Below, one piece after another: positions 1 to 8,060 of a DNA stretch of 64,000 nt. Made by a program: the position numbers and the translations under genes. The DNA is from Gemmatimonadota bacterium (lineage in GTDB: Bacteria; Gemmatimonadota; Gemmatimonadetes; Gemmatimonadales; GWC2-71-9). The stretch is from positions 1,631,501 through 1,695,500 of the forward strand of contig JADJOM010000003.1 of assembly GCA_016713785.1 (NCBI GenBank). Direction: 5' to 3'. The notes beneath the pieces are model-generated. The model was not told the origin of the DNA and searched no databases. It worked only from the letters and a program-made list of their open reading frames with translations. Numbering within the stretch: position 1 is the stretch's first letter; each line of letters begins with the position of its first letter.

Positions 1-1107
1 CGCGGGCAGGTCCGGGTACATCCGCGCCACCGGGACGTCGCTGCCCGCCAGCGCGGCCACGCTCCACCCCGCGATCCGCTGGCGCACCGCCTCGGGCACG
101 TCCTCGTGCCGGTTGGCGGTGCCGCTCACGAACAGCTCGGCGTTGGTCTGCAGGATGTGCGGGGGATGCATCTCGAAGCTGCCCTGGTGCCGCTGCATGT
201 ACTTGAAGCTGGTCTTCTCCACCACCTGGGCCAGCTCGGCATCCGTGAGCGGCGCCATCCCCAGGAACTGCGTCACCTGGCGGATGACCGCCGCCGGGTC
301 CTGCTTCAGGTCCTCGAAGAGCACGAACAGCACGTTGCCGTCACGGCGGCTGCGCTCCCACCAGCCCCGCACGTGGTCCGGCCAGGTGCCCCACCACATG
401 AGCTCCGGCGAGCAGTACCACTCCTCGAACGCCGGCAGCTCCGGCGCCATCCCGCCGACGTTGGTCAGCACGAAGTCGATACAGCTCGCGAAGCACGAGA
501 CCGGATGCCGCGCCACGTAGATGTAGCGGGCGGCGGCGGCGCTCGGGCAGAGCTGCGCCGGGAGGTGCGTCTTGATGATGCGGGAGGGCCGCTCGGTCCC
601 GAGGCGTGGCGCCTCCTCCAGGGAGACGCTCTTCCGCCCCTCGAGCCACGGCGCCACCGCGTACAGGGCCGTGCCGCTCTCGACCAGGCGCCCCGCCCCG
701 CGGTGCAGCACCTCGTAGACGATATGCTCCATCCAGGTGGTGCCGCACTTCATCTGCGTGGCCACGAACACGTCCTCCGGCCGCGGGGCGTATGCCTCCG
801 CCCGGGCGAAGGTCTCGGGACTGCAGCTCCCGTGCGGCGCCGCCACGCCCTTGTACTGGAAGCCGACCCGCCGGAAGTCCATCCGGGCGAGCTTCGCGTT
901 GAGCCACAGCAGCGGCGCCAGCAGGCGCGCGTGCCGCGCCAGGGTGCGCTTGAAGGCGTCCCGGCCCGCCGGGGGCAGCCCGTAGTAGCGCAGTCCCACC
1001 GACTGCTCGTCCTCCCACTTGAGGACCATCGAGAGGTAGACCCCCAGCACGATGTACAATCCGATGAGCACGGCGATGGGCGTGAGGATCCACCAGACGA
1101 GCGACAT
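1..1107 (-). CDS. Sulfotransferase family protein (3' end outside window)
   Basis: The frame is open from the ATG at 1105-1107 to the window edge (369 codons, no stop seen). Residues about 3-25 form one membrane anchor. A PAPS-binding loop of the SULT type follows at about 118-125 (TQMKCGTTW, where the family usually has YPKSGTTW), then KTHLP and the 3'-phosphate-binding YVARHPVS near residue 198, and later W-rich and LFEDLKQDP stretches typical of PF00685. It should transfer sulfate from PAPS to an unknown acceptor, perhaps a lipid or glycan given the anchor. The Cys in place of Ser in the loop is a minor oddity. Confidence 0.85.
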   Translation of the reverse strand, partial: MSLVWWILTPIAVLIGLYIVLGVYLSMVLKWEDEQSVGLRYYGLPPAGRDAFKRTLARHARLLAPLLWLNAKLARMDFRRVGFQYKGVAAPHGSCSPETFARAEAYAPRPEDVFVATQMKCGTTWMEHIVYEVLHRGAGRLVESGTALYAVAPWLEGRKSVSLEEAPRLGTERPSRIIKTHLPAQLCPSAAAARYIYVARHPVSCFASCIDFVLTNVGGMAPELPAFEEWYCSPELMWWGTWPDHVRGWWERSRRDGNVLFVLFEDLKQDPAAVIRQVTQFLGMAPLTDAELAQVVEKTSFKYMQRHQGSFEMHPPHILQTNAELFVSGTANRHEDVPEAVRQRIAGWSVAALAGSDVPVARMYPDLPA

Positions 1108-1243
1108 GGAATCCGGTCTCCAGGATGACGGATGCGCCGGCCGGAACACCCTTGCGACGGGGGTCGACCGGGGACCTGCGCTGGGGGGAACACGGCCGGT
1201 GGCCGGCCAGGGTGGGGAATCTACCGCGGACCCCCGGGACCGA

Positions 1244-1585
1244 CTACGGGGCCGGCTCCGGCTCGATGCGGATCACGTCGACGATCGGCCCGACCATGCA
1301 GGTGCTCATCACGTCGGTGCGCTTCTTGAGGATCAGTGTGAACCGCTTGCCATCGGCCAGGACCTCCGCGGGGGCCTGGTCGGGCCGCAGCTCGTAGCCG
1401 CTGCCGTCGGTGGCCTCGAACCGCCAGCAGTTCACGCCCACCGCGGTCTTGCTGACGGTTCCGGTCGCCCGGAACTCGTCGGTGGCCAGCGCCGGCATGT
1501 TGGCTCCCTTCGGGGGACAGGCAGCAAGGAGTACCAGCCCAAGCAGGGTCCCGCCCATTCCCGCGCGTCGACGCATCCGTCCCAT
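1244..1585 (-). CDS. Small hypothetical lipoprotein
   Basis: 113 residues. I chose the ATG at 1585 because GGAGGG lies four bases upstream; the frame is open further upstream but that part is Arg/Pro-rich and looks like a shadow. The N-terminus (two Arg, then LLGLVLLAAC) is a lipoprotein signal with the lipid-modified Cys at about residue 22. The mature part is about 90 residues with two Cys (NCWRFEATDGSG and STCMVGPI), which could form a disulfide. No family recognised. It is the last gene before the sulfotransferase on the same strand, 136 bases away. Confidence 0.7.
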   Translation of the reverse strand: MGRMRRRAGMGGTLLGLVLLAACPPKGANMPALATDEFRATGTVSKTAVGVNCWRFEATDGSGYELRPDQAPAEVLADGKRFTLILKKRTDVMSTCMVGPIVDVIRIEPEPAP

Positions 1586-1613
1586 CTCGCCCTCCAGGGG
1601 TGGAGGCCGGAGT

Positions 1614-1793
1614 CTAGCCGCTCCCGGCCAGCAGGGCCAGCGCCGCCGGCAGCAGCCAGATCCACTCCCAGGCCGCCGGCCAGTCCGCCGGGTCCCCCTC
1701 CGCCCCACGCCGCGACCCCTCGGTCCCGCAGGCGAGCGGCGCGGTGAGCAGCATGGCGGCGGCAAGCAGGGGCAGCGTCTCCACCAGGGTCAT
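1614..1793 (-). CDS. Possible small membrane protein
   Basis: 59 residues from the ATG at 1793: a hydrophobic stretch (LPLLAAAMLLTAPLAC), a short charged middle, and a second hydrophobic segment (WEWIWLLPAALALLAG). It fills the gap between the DUF4173 gene and the small lipoprotein on the same strand, and two clean hydrophobic blocks are unusual for a shadow frame. Against it, there is no convincing ribosome binding site and no recognised family. Confidence 0.35.
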   Translation of the reverse strand: MTLVETLPLLAAAMLLTAPLACGTEGSRRGAEGDPADWPAAWEWIWLLPAALALLAGSG

Positions 1794-1890
1794 GGGGTGG
1801 CGGACCGGCCAGGGGAGCGCGGCCACCCTGCCGGCCCACCCCGGGACGGCGCAATCCCCGGGACGGCTGCCGGGCACCCCGGCGTCACCA

Positions 1891-3357
1891 TCATGGCCGC
1901 CCAGGCGTGAGGGAGGCCACGGCGGCACGGGCTCGGGCGGTCCCCAGGTCCCAGGCGCGCGCGTCTGGATAGGTCTCCGGGCCGAACCGCTGCTCCAGGG
2001 CACGCCGCACCTCCCCGCGCTCCCATTCCGTGAGCCGGGGCAGGGCCGCCACCAGGGCCGGCGCCGCGTCCGGCCCCAGCCGGGTGAGGTACTCGACGTC
2101 GAAGTGCCCCGTCTCGGCACGGCGCCGAACATTGGTCTCGGCAATGACCCGCTCCGGATTCACCACGTTGAGCGTGAACAGCCACACCCCCCAGGACAGG
2201 AGCGCGCCCCGCGCGAAGGCCGTCGGCCGGCCGCGCAGGACGGTCGCGGCGAACCAGAGCGCCGAGACGGCGAGCCCCGCCATCAGCGCCGAGGCAAAGA
2301 ACCGGTCCTCGGTGAGGCCGAACTCGGCCTGATACAGCGCCATGCGGTGCGCCGCCGAGGCCATGATCACCAGGACCAGGACGACCTGCGCCCCCGCCAG
2401 CCAGCGGTACATCCTCTGGGCGAGCGCCTGGCCGGGTTCCAGCCGGCTGGACACCAGCAGCAGCAGGGGCAGCACCAGCGCCGAAAGCGCCACCAGCTCG
2501 AAGAAGCCCCGGCGGGCGTAGTCGGCGAGGGTGACGCCCGCGGCCTGCTGCACCCACGCGGCGCCGCCGAAGAAGTACGGCAGCTGGAAGACCACGAACG
2601 ACGCGAACAGCAGGTCCACCAGCCCCACGGTCATCCCGACCTCCACCGGCCCCAGCGTCGGGAGGCGCACCGGCAGGGGGGCGTCGACCCATCGGGTGGC
2701 GCCCGGCAGCGCCCCGCGGAGGAAGCCGGCGCCGATCCAGGCGGCGAGCGCGGTGCCCAACACGTGCGACATCGCCACATCCACGCGGAACCGGACCAGG
2801 CGTCCGAGGAAGTCGCCGAAGACCGGGTCCGCGGAGGTCAGGAGCCCACCGAACACCAGCAGCGCCGGGACGGCGAGCAACGCGCCCCGCGCCACGGGGA
2901 GCAGCACCCGCGCCGGTCCGCCCCCCTGGGCGGAGGCATCCCGCTGGGCGTCGAAGAGCACGGGCAGGGCGCCGGTGGCCCCGCGCCAGCCCAGGACTCC
3001 GCCGGCGCGCAGCAGCCGCCCGACGGTGAGGTCGGCCAGGTGGCCCGCCTGCGCCGCCAGCGGCAGCAGCGCCGCCACCACCAGCAGGCAGGCGGTATCG
3101 AGGAGCCGCAGCATCTCGCTGGCACGCCAGATCCACGCGAACCCGACCGCCACGACGCCGAGGAGCAGGCGCCCCTCAAGGGGGCCCACCCCCGCGCCGT
3201 CGGTGCGGCGGTGATGGTACCAGAGTCCCGCCGCCAGCCACAGCCACAGCGTCACGTTGAGGCCCAGCTCGCCTGCCCGGAACAGGAGGTCACCCAGCAC
3301 CCCCAGCAGCAGGACGGGCCAGAGCAGGGCGCGGTCCCGCGGGATGGGCGCGGTCAT
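1891..3357 (-). CDS. DUF4173 (DUF4153-like) multi-pass membrane protein
   Basis: 488 residues with roughly ten or more hydrophobic segments. The central signature (VDLLFASFVVFQLPYFFGG, then LADYARRGFFELVALSALVLPLL) is that of DUF4173, bacterial inner-membrane proteins of unknown function. The last 100 residues are soluble and helical (HFDVEYLTRLGPDAAPAL to the end). Its ATG overlaps the stop of uppS in an ATGA, so the two are translationally coupled. Confidence 0.8.
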   Translation of the reverse strand: MTAPIPRDRALLWPVLLLGVLGDLLFRAGELGLNVTLWLWLAAGLWYHHRRTDGAGVGPLEGRLLLGVVAVGFAWIWRASEMLRLLDTACLLVVAALLPLAAQAGHLADLTVGRLLRAGGVLGWRGATGALPVLFDAQRDASAQGGGPARVLLPVARGALLAVPALLVFGGLLTSADPVFGDFLGRLVRFRVDVAMSHVLGTALAAWIGAGFLRGALPGATRWVDAPLPVRLPTLGPVEVGMTVGLVDLLFASFVVFQLPYFFGGAAWVQQAAGVTLADYARRGFFELVALSALVLPLLLLVSSRLEPGQALAQRMYRWLAGAQVVLVLVIMASAAHRMALYQAEFGLTEDRFFASALMAGLAVSALWFAATVLRGRPTAFARGALLSWGVWLFTLNVVNPERVIAETNVRRRAETGHFDVEYLTRLGPDAAPALVAALPRLTEWERGEVRRALEQRFGPETYPDARAWDLGTARARAAVASLTPGRP

Positions 3358-4064
3358 GCGCCCTCCCCGACACGCAGGCGGCCGAAGCGGCGATCCCGCC
3401 CGCGGAACGAGGCGAGCGCGGCGGCGAGGTCGTCGGCCGTGAACTCCGGCCAGCAGCGCTCGCAGAACCAGAGCTCCGCGTAGGCCGCCTCCCAGAGCAG
3501 GAAGTCGCTCAGGCGGCGCTCGCCCCCGGTGCGGATCAGCAGGTCCACGTCCGGGGCGGGGCCGGCGCCATGGCCGGCCTGCCCCAGGAGCGCGGCGAAC
3601 CGTTCGCGGGTGAGGGGTGAGCCGGGGGGCGCGCGGCGCGCAGCCCGGAGAATCTGGTCCCGGGCGGAATAGTCGATGGCGATCCGCAGCCAGAGCCGCC
3701 TGCCCTCGCGCGTGGCGCGCTCGGCCATCGCCACGGCCGAACGGAGCGCCAGGGGCAGGCGGTCGCGGCGGCCGATGACGCTGAGGCGGACGCCCGCGGC
3801 CGCGGCATCGTCACGGGCACGGCCCAGGTACTCGGTGAACAGCCCGAGCAGCGTCCGCACCTCGGCCGCGGGCCGCTGCCAGTTGTCGGAGGAGAAGGCG
3901 TAGAGGGTCAGGATGCCGATGCCGTGGTCGGGGGCGGCGCGGACGATCTCGCGCACCCGGTCGGCGCCGGCGCGGTGCCCCGCGGCGCGGGGCCGGCCCC
4001 GTCGCTCGGCCCAGCGGCCATTGCCATCCATGATGATCGCGGCGTGCAGCGAAGTGCTTTGCAT
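3354..4064 (-). CDS. uppS: Undecaprenyl diphosphate synthase (cis-prenyltransferase)
   Basis: 236 residues, normal for the family. It condenses isopentenyl diphosphate onto farnesyl diphosphate to make C55 undecaprenyl diphosphate, the lipid carrier for peptidoglycan and O-antigen sugars. Seen: the N-terminal IIMDGNGRW with catalytic Asp13, SSDNW near 80, and the C-terminal DLLIRTGGERRLSDFLLW plus AYAELWF. The frame stays open upstream to 4253, but the ATG at 4064 places the IIMDGNGRW motif where the family has it; GGAGG lies about 12 bases upstream. The start codon sits inside a 21-bp inverted repeat (4054-4074) also present at the promoter of the upstream regulator operon. Confidence 0.95.
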   Translation of the reverse strand: MQSTSLHAAIIMDGNGRWAERRGRPRAAGHRAGADRVREIVRAAPDHGIGILTLYAFSSDNWQRPAAEVRTLLGLFTEYLGRARDDAAAAGVRLSVIGRRDRLPLALRSAVAMAERATREGRRLWLRIAIDYSARDQILRAARRAPPGSPLTRERFAALLGQAGHGAGPAPDVDLLIRTGGERRLSDFLLWEAAYAELWFCERCWPEFTADDLAAALASFRGRDRRFGRLRVGEGA

Positions 4065-4074
4065 AACAAAGTAC
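4054..4074. promoter_or_regulatory. Inverted-repeat operator over the uppS start
   Basis: Half-sites GTGCTTTG and CAAAGTAC with a 5-bp spacer (CATAA). One arm differs from the perfect complement at one base. The same 8-5-8 arrangement, with the identical two half-sites, occurs at 5162-5182. The uppS ATG lies in the middle, so a bound regulator would block either initiation of transcription or the 5' end of the message. Binding by the adjacent winged-helix protein is inference. Confidence 0.6.
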
Positions 4075-4129
4075 AGCCTCCAAGAAGAGGCGACCGCGAG
4101 GTCGCCCGGAACGACGTGGACGGCCGGGA

Positions 4130-4513
4130 TCAGCCCCGGGTCATCCGGATCAGTGATTCCATGTGCTCCAGGTACCGCTCCAGCGCCCGGCGGCCGGCGG
4201 CGGCCAGGCGATACTCGGTACGGGGCATCCGCCCCTCGAACGACTTGGCGCACAGGATGTACCCCGCGTCCTCGAGCTTGCGGGCGTGCACGCTGAGGTT
4301 GCCGTCGCTGGTCTTGAGCAGCGCCTTGAGTTCGTTAAACGTGAGCGACGGGTTGACCGCCAGCGCGCTCACGATGGCGAGCCGGAGCCGCTCGTGGATG
4401 ACCTTGTCGAGGTCCGGCGCGAGCGTGGCACGGCCGCCCGCCACGCCCGCGAGCGTCCGCCGGCGCCCGCCTTCCGCGCCGTCGCCCCGGCGCGCCGCAT
4501 TCGACTTAGCCAC
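4130..4513 (-). CDS. Winged-helix transcriptional regulator (MarR/ArsR-like, HTH_27 type)
   Basis: 127 residues from the GTG at 4513, chosen because GGAGG lies just upstream; a TTG at 4528 is possible. A basic N-terminal tail is followed by a helix (DKVIHERLRLAIVSAL), then the helix-turn-helix (SLTFNELKALLKTSDGNLSVHARKLEDAGY) and a wing (GRMPRTEYRLAAAGRRAL). This matches small winged-helix proteins often paired with a membrane protein gene. The start overlaps the stop of the upstream membrane gene by 8 bases. The two copies of an inverted repeat flanking this pair (4054-4074 and 5162-5182) suggest autoregulation and control of uppS. Confidence 0.85.
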   Translation of the reverse strand: MAKSNAARRGDGAEGGRRRTLAGVAGGRATLAPDLDKVIHERLRLAIVSALAVNPSLTFNELKALLKTSDGNLSVHARKLEDAGYILCAKSFEGRMPRTEYRLAAAGRRALERYLEHMESLIRMTRG

Positions 4514-5126
4514 CGTACCTCCGCGCAATCCACCAGCCGAATCCCAGGTGCAGCCCGCCGAAGCCGAGGGCGAGCAGGAGGTCGCCCAGGGCCGCGGGCA
4601 GGAACACCGCCGCGGCCCCCAGCACCATGAAGCAGGCGCCCATCACCGGCACCACCGGCACCGACAGGGCGCCGCCGGTCACCACGCCGGCCCCGTAGCA
4701 GAGCAGCCAGGTGGCCGGCAGCAGCGTGACCAGCCCGGCGCGGTAGAGCGCCAGGGTGAGCAGCCCGCCGACCAGCACCGGCGGCGTGTAGGCCAGGACG
4801 AAGCGGCGGCCCGGACGGCTGGTGAGCGGGGTGTCCCCCGCGGCGGCCTTCCGCACCATCGCGAGGCCGCCGATGGCAAACGCCAGCCAGCCCTCCCCCA
4901 GCCAGACCAGGAGCCAGCGGTCCACCGTCGGCTGCCGGTGGGCGATCCAGGCGGCGAGCAGCGCCGTGAGCCCCATGCCCACCCCGCCCCACCCGGGCAC
5001 CCCGGTGAACGCGCCGGCGCGCTCCATGGTGTCGCGGATGAAGGCGAGGTTCTCGAACGCCCGGTCGTGGAGGGGGACGTCCTCCGTCGGGGGTCGGGGC
5101 GCGCGCGCGGGCCGGGTTCGTGCCAT
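4506..5126 (-). CDS. Hypothetical membrane protein paired with the winged-helix regulator
   Basis: 206 residues: a soluble N-terminus with a helix (HDRAFENLAFIRDTMERAGAF) and then about six membrane segments from residue 43 to the end. Proteins of this layout commonly precede a winged-helix regulator gene in Acidobacteriota and Gemmatimonadota; function unknown. The gene has no ribosome binding site, and its ATG coincides with the predicted transcription start (promoter at 5133-5161), so the message is probably leaderless. It overlaps the regulator gene by 8 bases. Confidence 0.75.
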   Translation of the reverse strand: MARTRPARAPRPPTEDVPLHDRAFENLAFIRDTMERAGAFTGVPGWGGVGMGLTALLAAWIAHRQPTVDRWLLVWLGEGWLAFAIGGLAMVRKAAAGDTPLTSRPGRRFVLAYTPPVLVGGLLTLALYRAGLVTLLPATWLLCYGAGVVTGGALSVPVVPVMGACFMVLGAAAVFLPAALGDLLLALGFGGLHLGFGWWIARRYGG

Positions 5127-5132
5127 GGGTCC

Positions 5133-5161
5133 AGTCTACCGCAGCGCCCCCGCTCCGTCAA
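5133..5161 (-). promoter_or_regulatory. Sigma-70 promoter of the membrane protein/regulator operon
   Basis: On the minus strand, TTGACG (5156-5161) and TAGACT (5133-5138) are separated by exactly 17 bases. The start point predicted 7 bases after the -10 box is the A of the ATG at 5126, consistent with a leaderless transcript. The inverted repeat at 5162-5182 touches the -35 box. Confidence 0.6.
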
Positions 5162-5182
5162 GTGCTTTGTTTCACAAAGTAC
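5162..5182. promoter_or_regulatory. Inverted-repeat operator abutting the -35 box
   Basis: Half-sites GTGCTTTG and CAAAGTAC separated by TTTCA. It is the second copy of the element at 4054-4074, with both arms identical and only the spacer changed. Its position next to the -35 hexamer suits a repressor of the regulator's own operon. Confidence 0.65.
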
Positions 5183-5195
5183 AGGCCCCGGACAA

Positions 5196-5222
5196 CGGGG
5201 CGGCGCCGGTGGCGCCGCCCCG
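5196..5222 (-). terminator. GC-rich hairpin after the Ig-like protein gene
   Basis: A perfect 12-bp stem (CGGGGCGGCGCC with a GGT loop) begins 4 bases after the stop codon of the large minus-strand gene. There is no T-tract, only a short TTGT on the downstream side. Confidence 0.5.
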
Positions 5223-5225
5223 CCC

Positions 5226-8060
5226 CTATTGCACCGTAACGACCCGGACGCCGTTGGTGGTCATCGTCAGGTAACCGGGGATGGCCACCGAGATCGTCGT
5301 GCTCCCGGGCGCCACCGGCCGGAAGGCCACCCCGCCCTGCCCCGGGCCGCCCGTCGGCGTGTAGTAGATGCCCCCGGCGTTGCTGACCTGGGCCGTCCGC
5401 AACGTCCCGACCCCGCTGCTGTCTACCAGGGTACCGGCCGCCGGCAGGGTGCTCGTGAAACTCGCCGTCAACGGCGCCGCGGCCCCGGCGCGGACAGACT
5501 GCGCCCGGATGAGGCCGCTGCCCTGCGCGTTCGGCATGCCGACCTGGGCGTAGAAGTTCACGTCCGCGCCGCCGCCGGTGTACGGGCCGCCCAGACCCTG
5601 CACCTCCACCCCGGGCTGGTCCACCGTCATGCCGATGGTACCGTTGGTGAACCCGGAGGCAACCGCCGTGATGGTCACGGTGGTCGCCGAGCTGATCCCT
5701 TCCATCCCCTGCGCGAAGTAGCTGAAGCTGGTCTGCCCGTTGAGGAGCGGCACCTGGATGGACGCGCTCCCCGGCGTGGTGGCGTTGGGCGCGAGCTTGA
5801 GGATGGTGCTGTCCGAGGAGGTGAGCGTCACCGTCACGCCCCCGTGCTGGCTCGCGCCGAGGAAGACACCGCCCGCCTCCTGCAGGCCGCTCCCCACCGA
5901 CGGGTAGTTGGTGCTGACCGTGATGCCCGGCTGCAGGACGTTCACGGTCCGGGTGCCGGCGATGGTGGCCGTGGTGAACCCGGGCAGGCTGACCGAGATG
6001 CTCGTGGTGCCCACGAGCAGCGGGCGGAACGCCATCCCGCCGGTGGCCGGCCCGCTGGTCGGCGTGTAGTACACGTTGGGCGCGATGCGCGCCGTCCCCG
6101 TGGCGCCGCCGCCGCTGCCGGCCTCCTCGGCCAGGCTGTCGATCACGGTGCCGATGGCCGGGGTGCTGCTGGTGAAGGTGGCGGTGAGCACGCCCGGCGC
6201 CCCGCCCCGCCGGTTCTGCGCCCGCGCCAGGGCGGTGTTGCCGGCGTTGAGGACCCCGATCTGGGCGTAGAAGTTCGCGTCCAGGTCGAATGGCGTGAGC
6301 TGCGTGGGCACGCCCTGCACATCGATCCCGGGCACCACGGTGCGCACCAGCACGCTCTCCGGCGCGAACCGCGGCTCCGAGATCACCACCCAGGTGCTGT
6401 CCACCACGCCCTCGAGCGCCTGGTAGTAGATCGTCAGGCTGGACTGGCCGTTGGTGAGCGCCTTCACGAACGAACTGCGCCCCGGACCGTTGGCCACGGA
6501 ATCCACCAGGATCACCGCGGGGTTCCGCGAGGTGATGGTCACCGCCGCGCCGCCATGCTGGCTGGCCGAGAGGAAGGCGCTGCCGGCCTCCTGCAGCCCG
6601 CCGCCGAGCGTCGGGTAGTTGACGCCGATGCTGGTCGTCGGCTGCGTCACGGCGATGCCGCGGGTGCTGGTGTTCACCGTCGCGTACCCCACGGCGAACA
6701 CGCGGACCGTGTCATTGCCCGCCGCCTGGGGCCGGAACTCGACGCCCTGCGCGTTCGGGCCGCTGGTGGGGGTGTAGTAGAGGCTGCCGGTGGTATCGAT
6801 CAGGGCGGTGACGGTGTCCGAGCCACCAGTCGATTGCGTGGCGAAGTCGGCCAGGATCCCGGTGCCACCGGGCAGGCTGGCGAAGGTCACCGCCAGCGGG
6901 GACGGCGCCCCGCCGCGCAGGTTCTGCGCCCGGGCGAGCGCGGTGAACTGGCCATTGGGCACCCCCACCTGGGCGTAGAGGTTGTTGACCCCGGTCAGCG
7001 TGGTGGTGCTCGCGGGCAGGCCCTGCAGATCCAGCGCCGGCTGCACCGCGGTGACCAGGACCGAGTCCGCCGCGAACCGCGGCTCCGACACCCGCAGGTA
7101 GCCCTGGAGGAACTGGCTGAACTCCTTCACCTGCACGTAGTAGGTGAAGCTGGTCTGGCCGTTGGGCAGCGTCTTGACGATGGAGTCGTGGCCGGGCCCG
7201 TTCACCAGCGTGTCCAGCACGAAGACCGTCGGATCGAGAGAGGAGAGCGTGACCGAGGCCCCGTTGTGCTGGCTGGCGCTCAGGAACACCGACCCCGCCT
7301 CCTGCAGCCCCACCCCGACCTGCGCGAAGTTGAGGTTCAGGCTGGCGGTGGGCTGGGTCACCGTGATGCCGCGGGTGGCGTTCGCCAGGCTGATGAACCC
7401 GGACGCCGACACCGACACCGAGTCGGTGCCCTGCCCCGCCGGCTTGAAGCTGATGCCGCCGGAGGCCGGCCCGCTGGTGGGCGTGTAGTACACCGCCGAC
7501 CCGATCGCCGCCTGCCCCGTCTGGGCCCCGCCCGGGGTCAGGCTGTCCACGATCAGGCCGACGGAGGTGCCCCCCTGCAGCGCGAAGGTCACCGGCACCG
7601 GCGCCACCCCCGGCCGGTGATTCTGCACCCGGCTGAGCGCGGTCAACGGGCCGTTCGGCACACCCACCTGGGCGTAGAGGTTGTTGACCGTCGAGAGGGT
7701 GGTCGTGCTCGTGGGCAGGCCCTGCAGCTCGATGCCGGCCGCCACCACCGTGAGGGTATCCGGCACCGCGGCGAACCCCGGCGCGGTGGCGGTGACCACC
7801 GCCGTGCCGGTCACCCCCTCGAGGGCATGGGCGTAGTAGGTGAAGCTGGTCCCCAGCGGCAGGACCGGCACCGTGATGCTCCCGGTCCCGGGAGTGCCCA
7901 CCGAGGTGGAGAGCACGAACAGGCTGCTGTCGGAGCTGGTCAGCGTGACCGTCACGCCGCCGTGGTTGGAGGCGCCCAGGAAGACGCTCCCCACCTCCAG
8001 CAGGCCCTGGCCCACCTGGTTGAAGTTGGTGGCCACGGTGATCGGCGGCGCCGGGTTCAC
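5226..8060 (-). repeat. Four tandem repeats of about 705 bp inside the Ig-like protein gene
   Basis: The codons for GLQEAG (or LLEVG in the first unit) fall near 5870, 6580, 7290 and 7990, a spacing of about 710, 712 and 700 bp. The codons for YYTPTSGP recur with the same period (near 5353, 6057, 6769 and 7477). Units have diverged in sequence, with the N-terminal one most different, so the duplication is not very recent. Confidence 0.75.
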
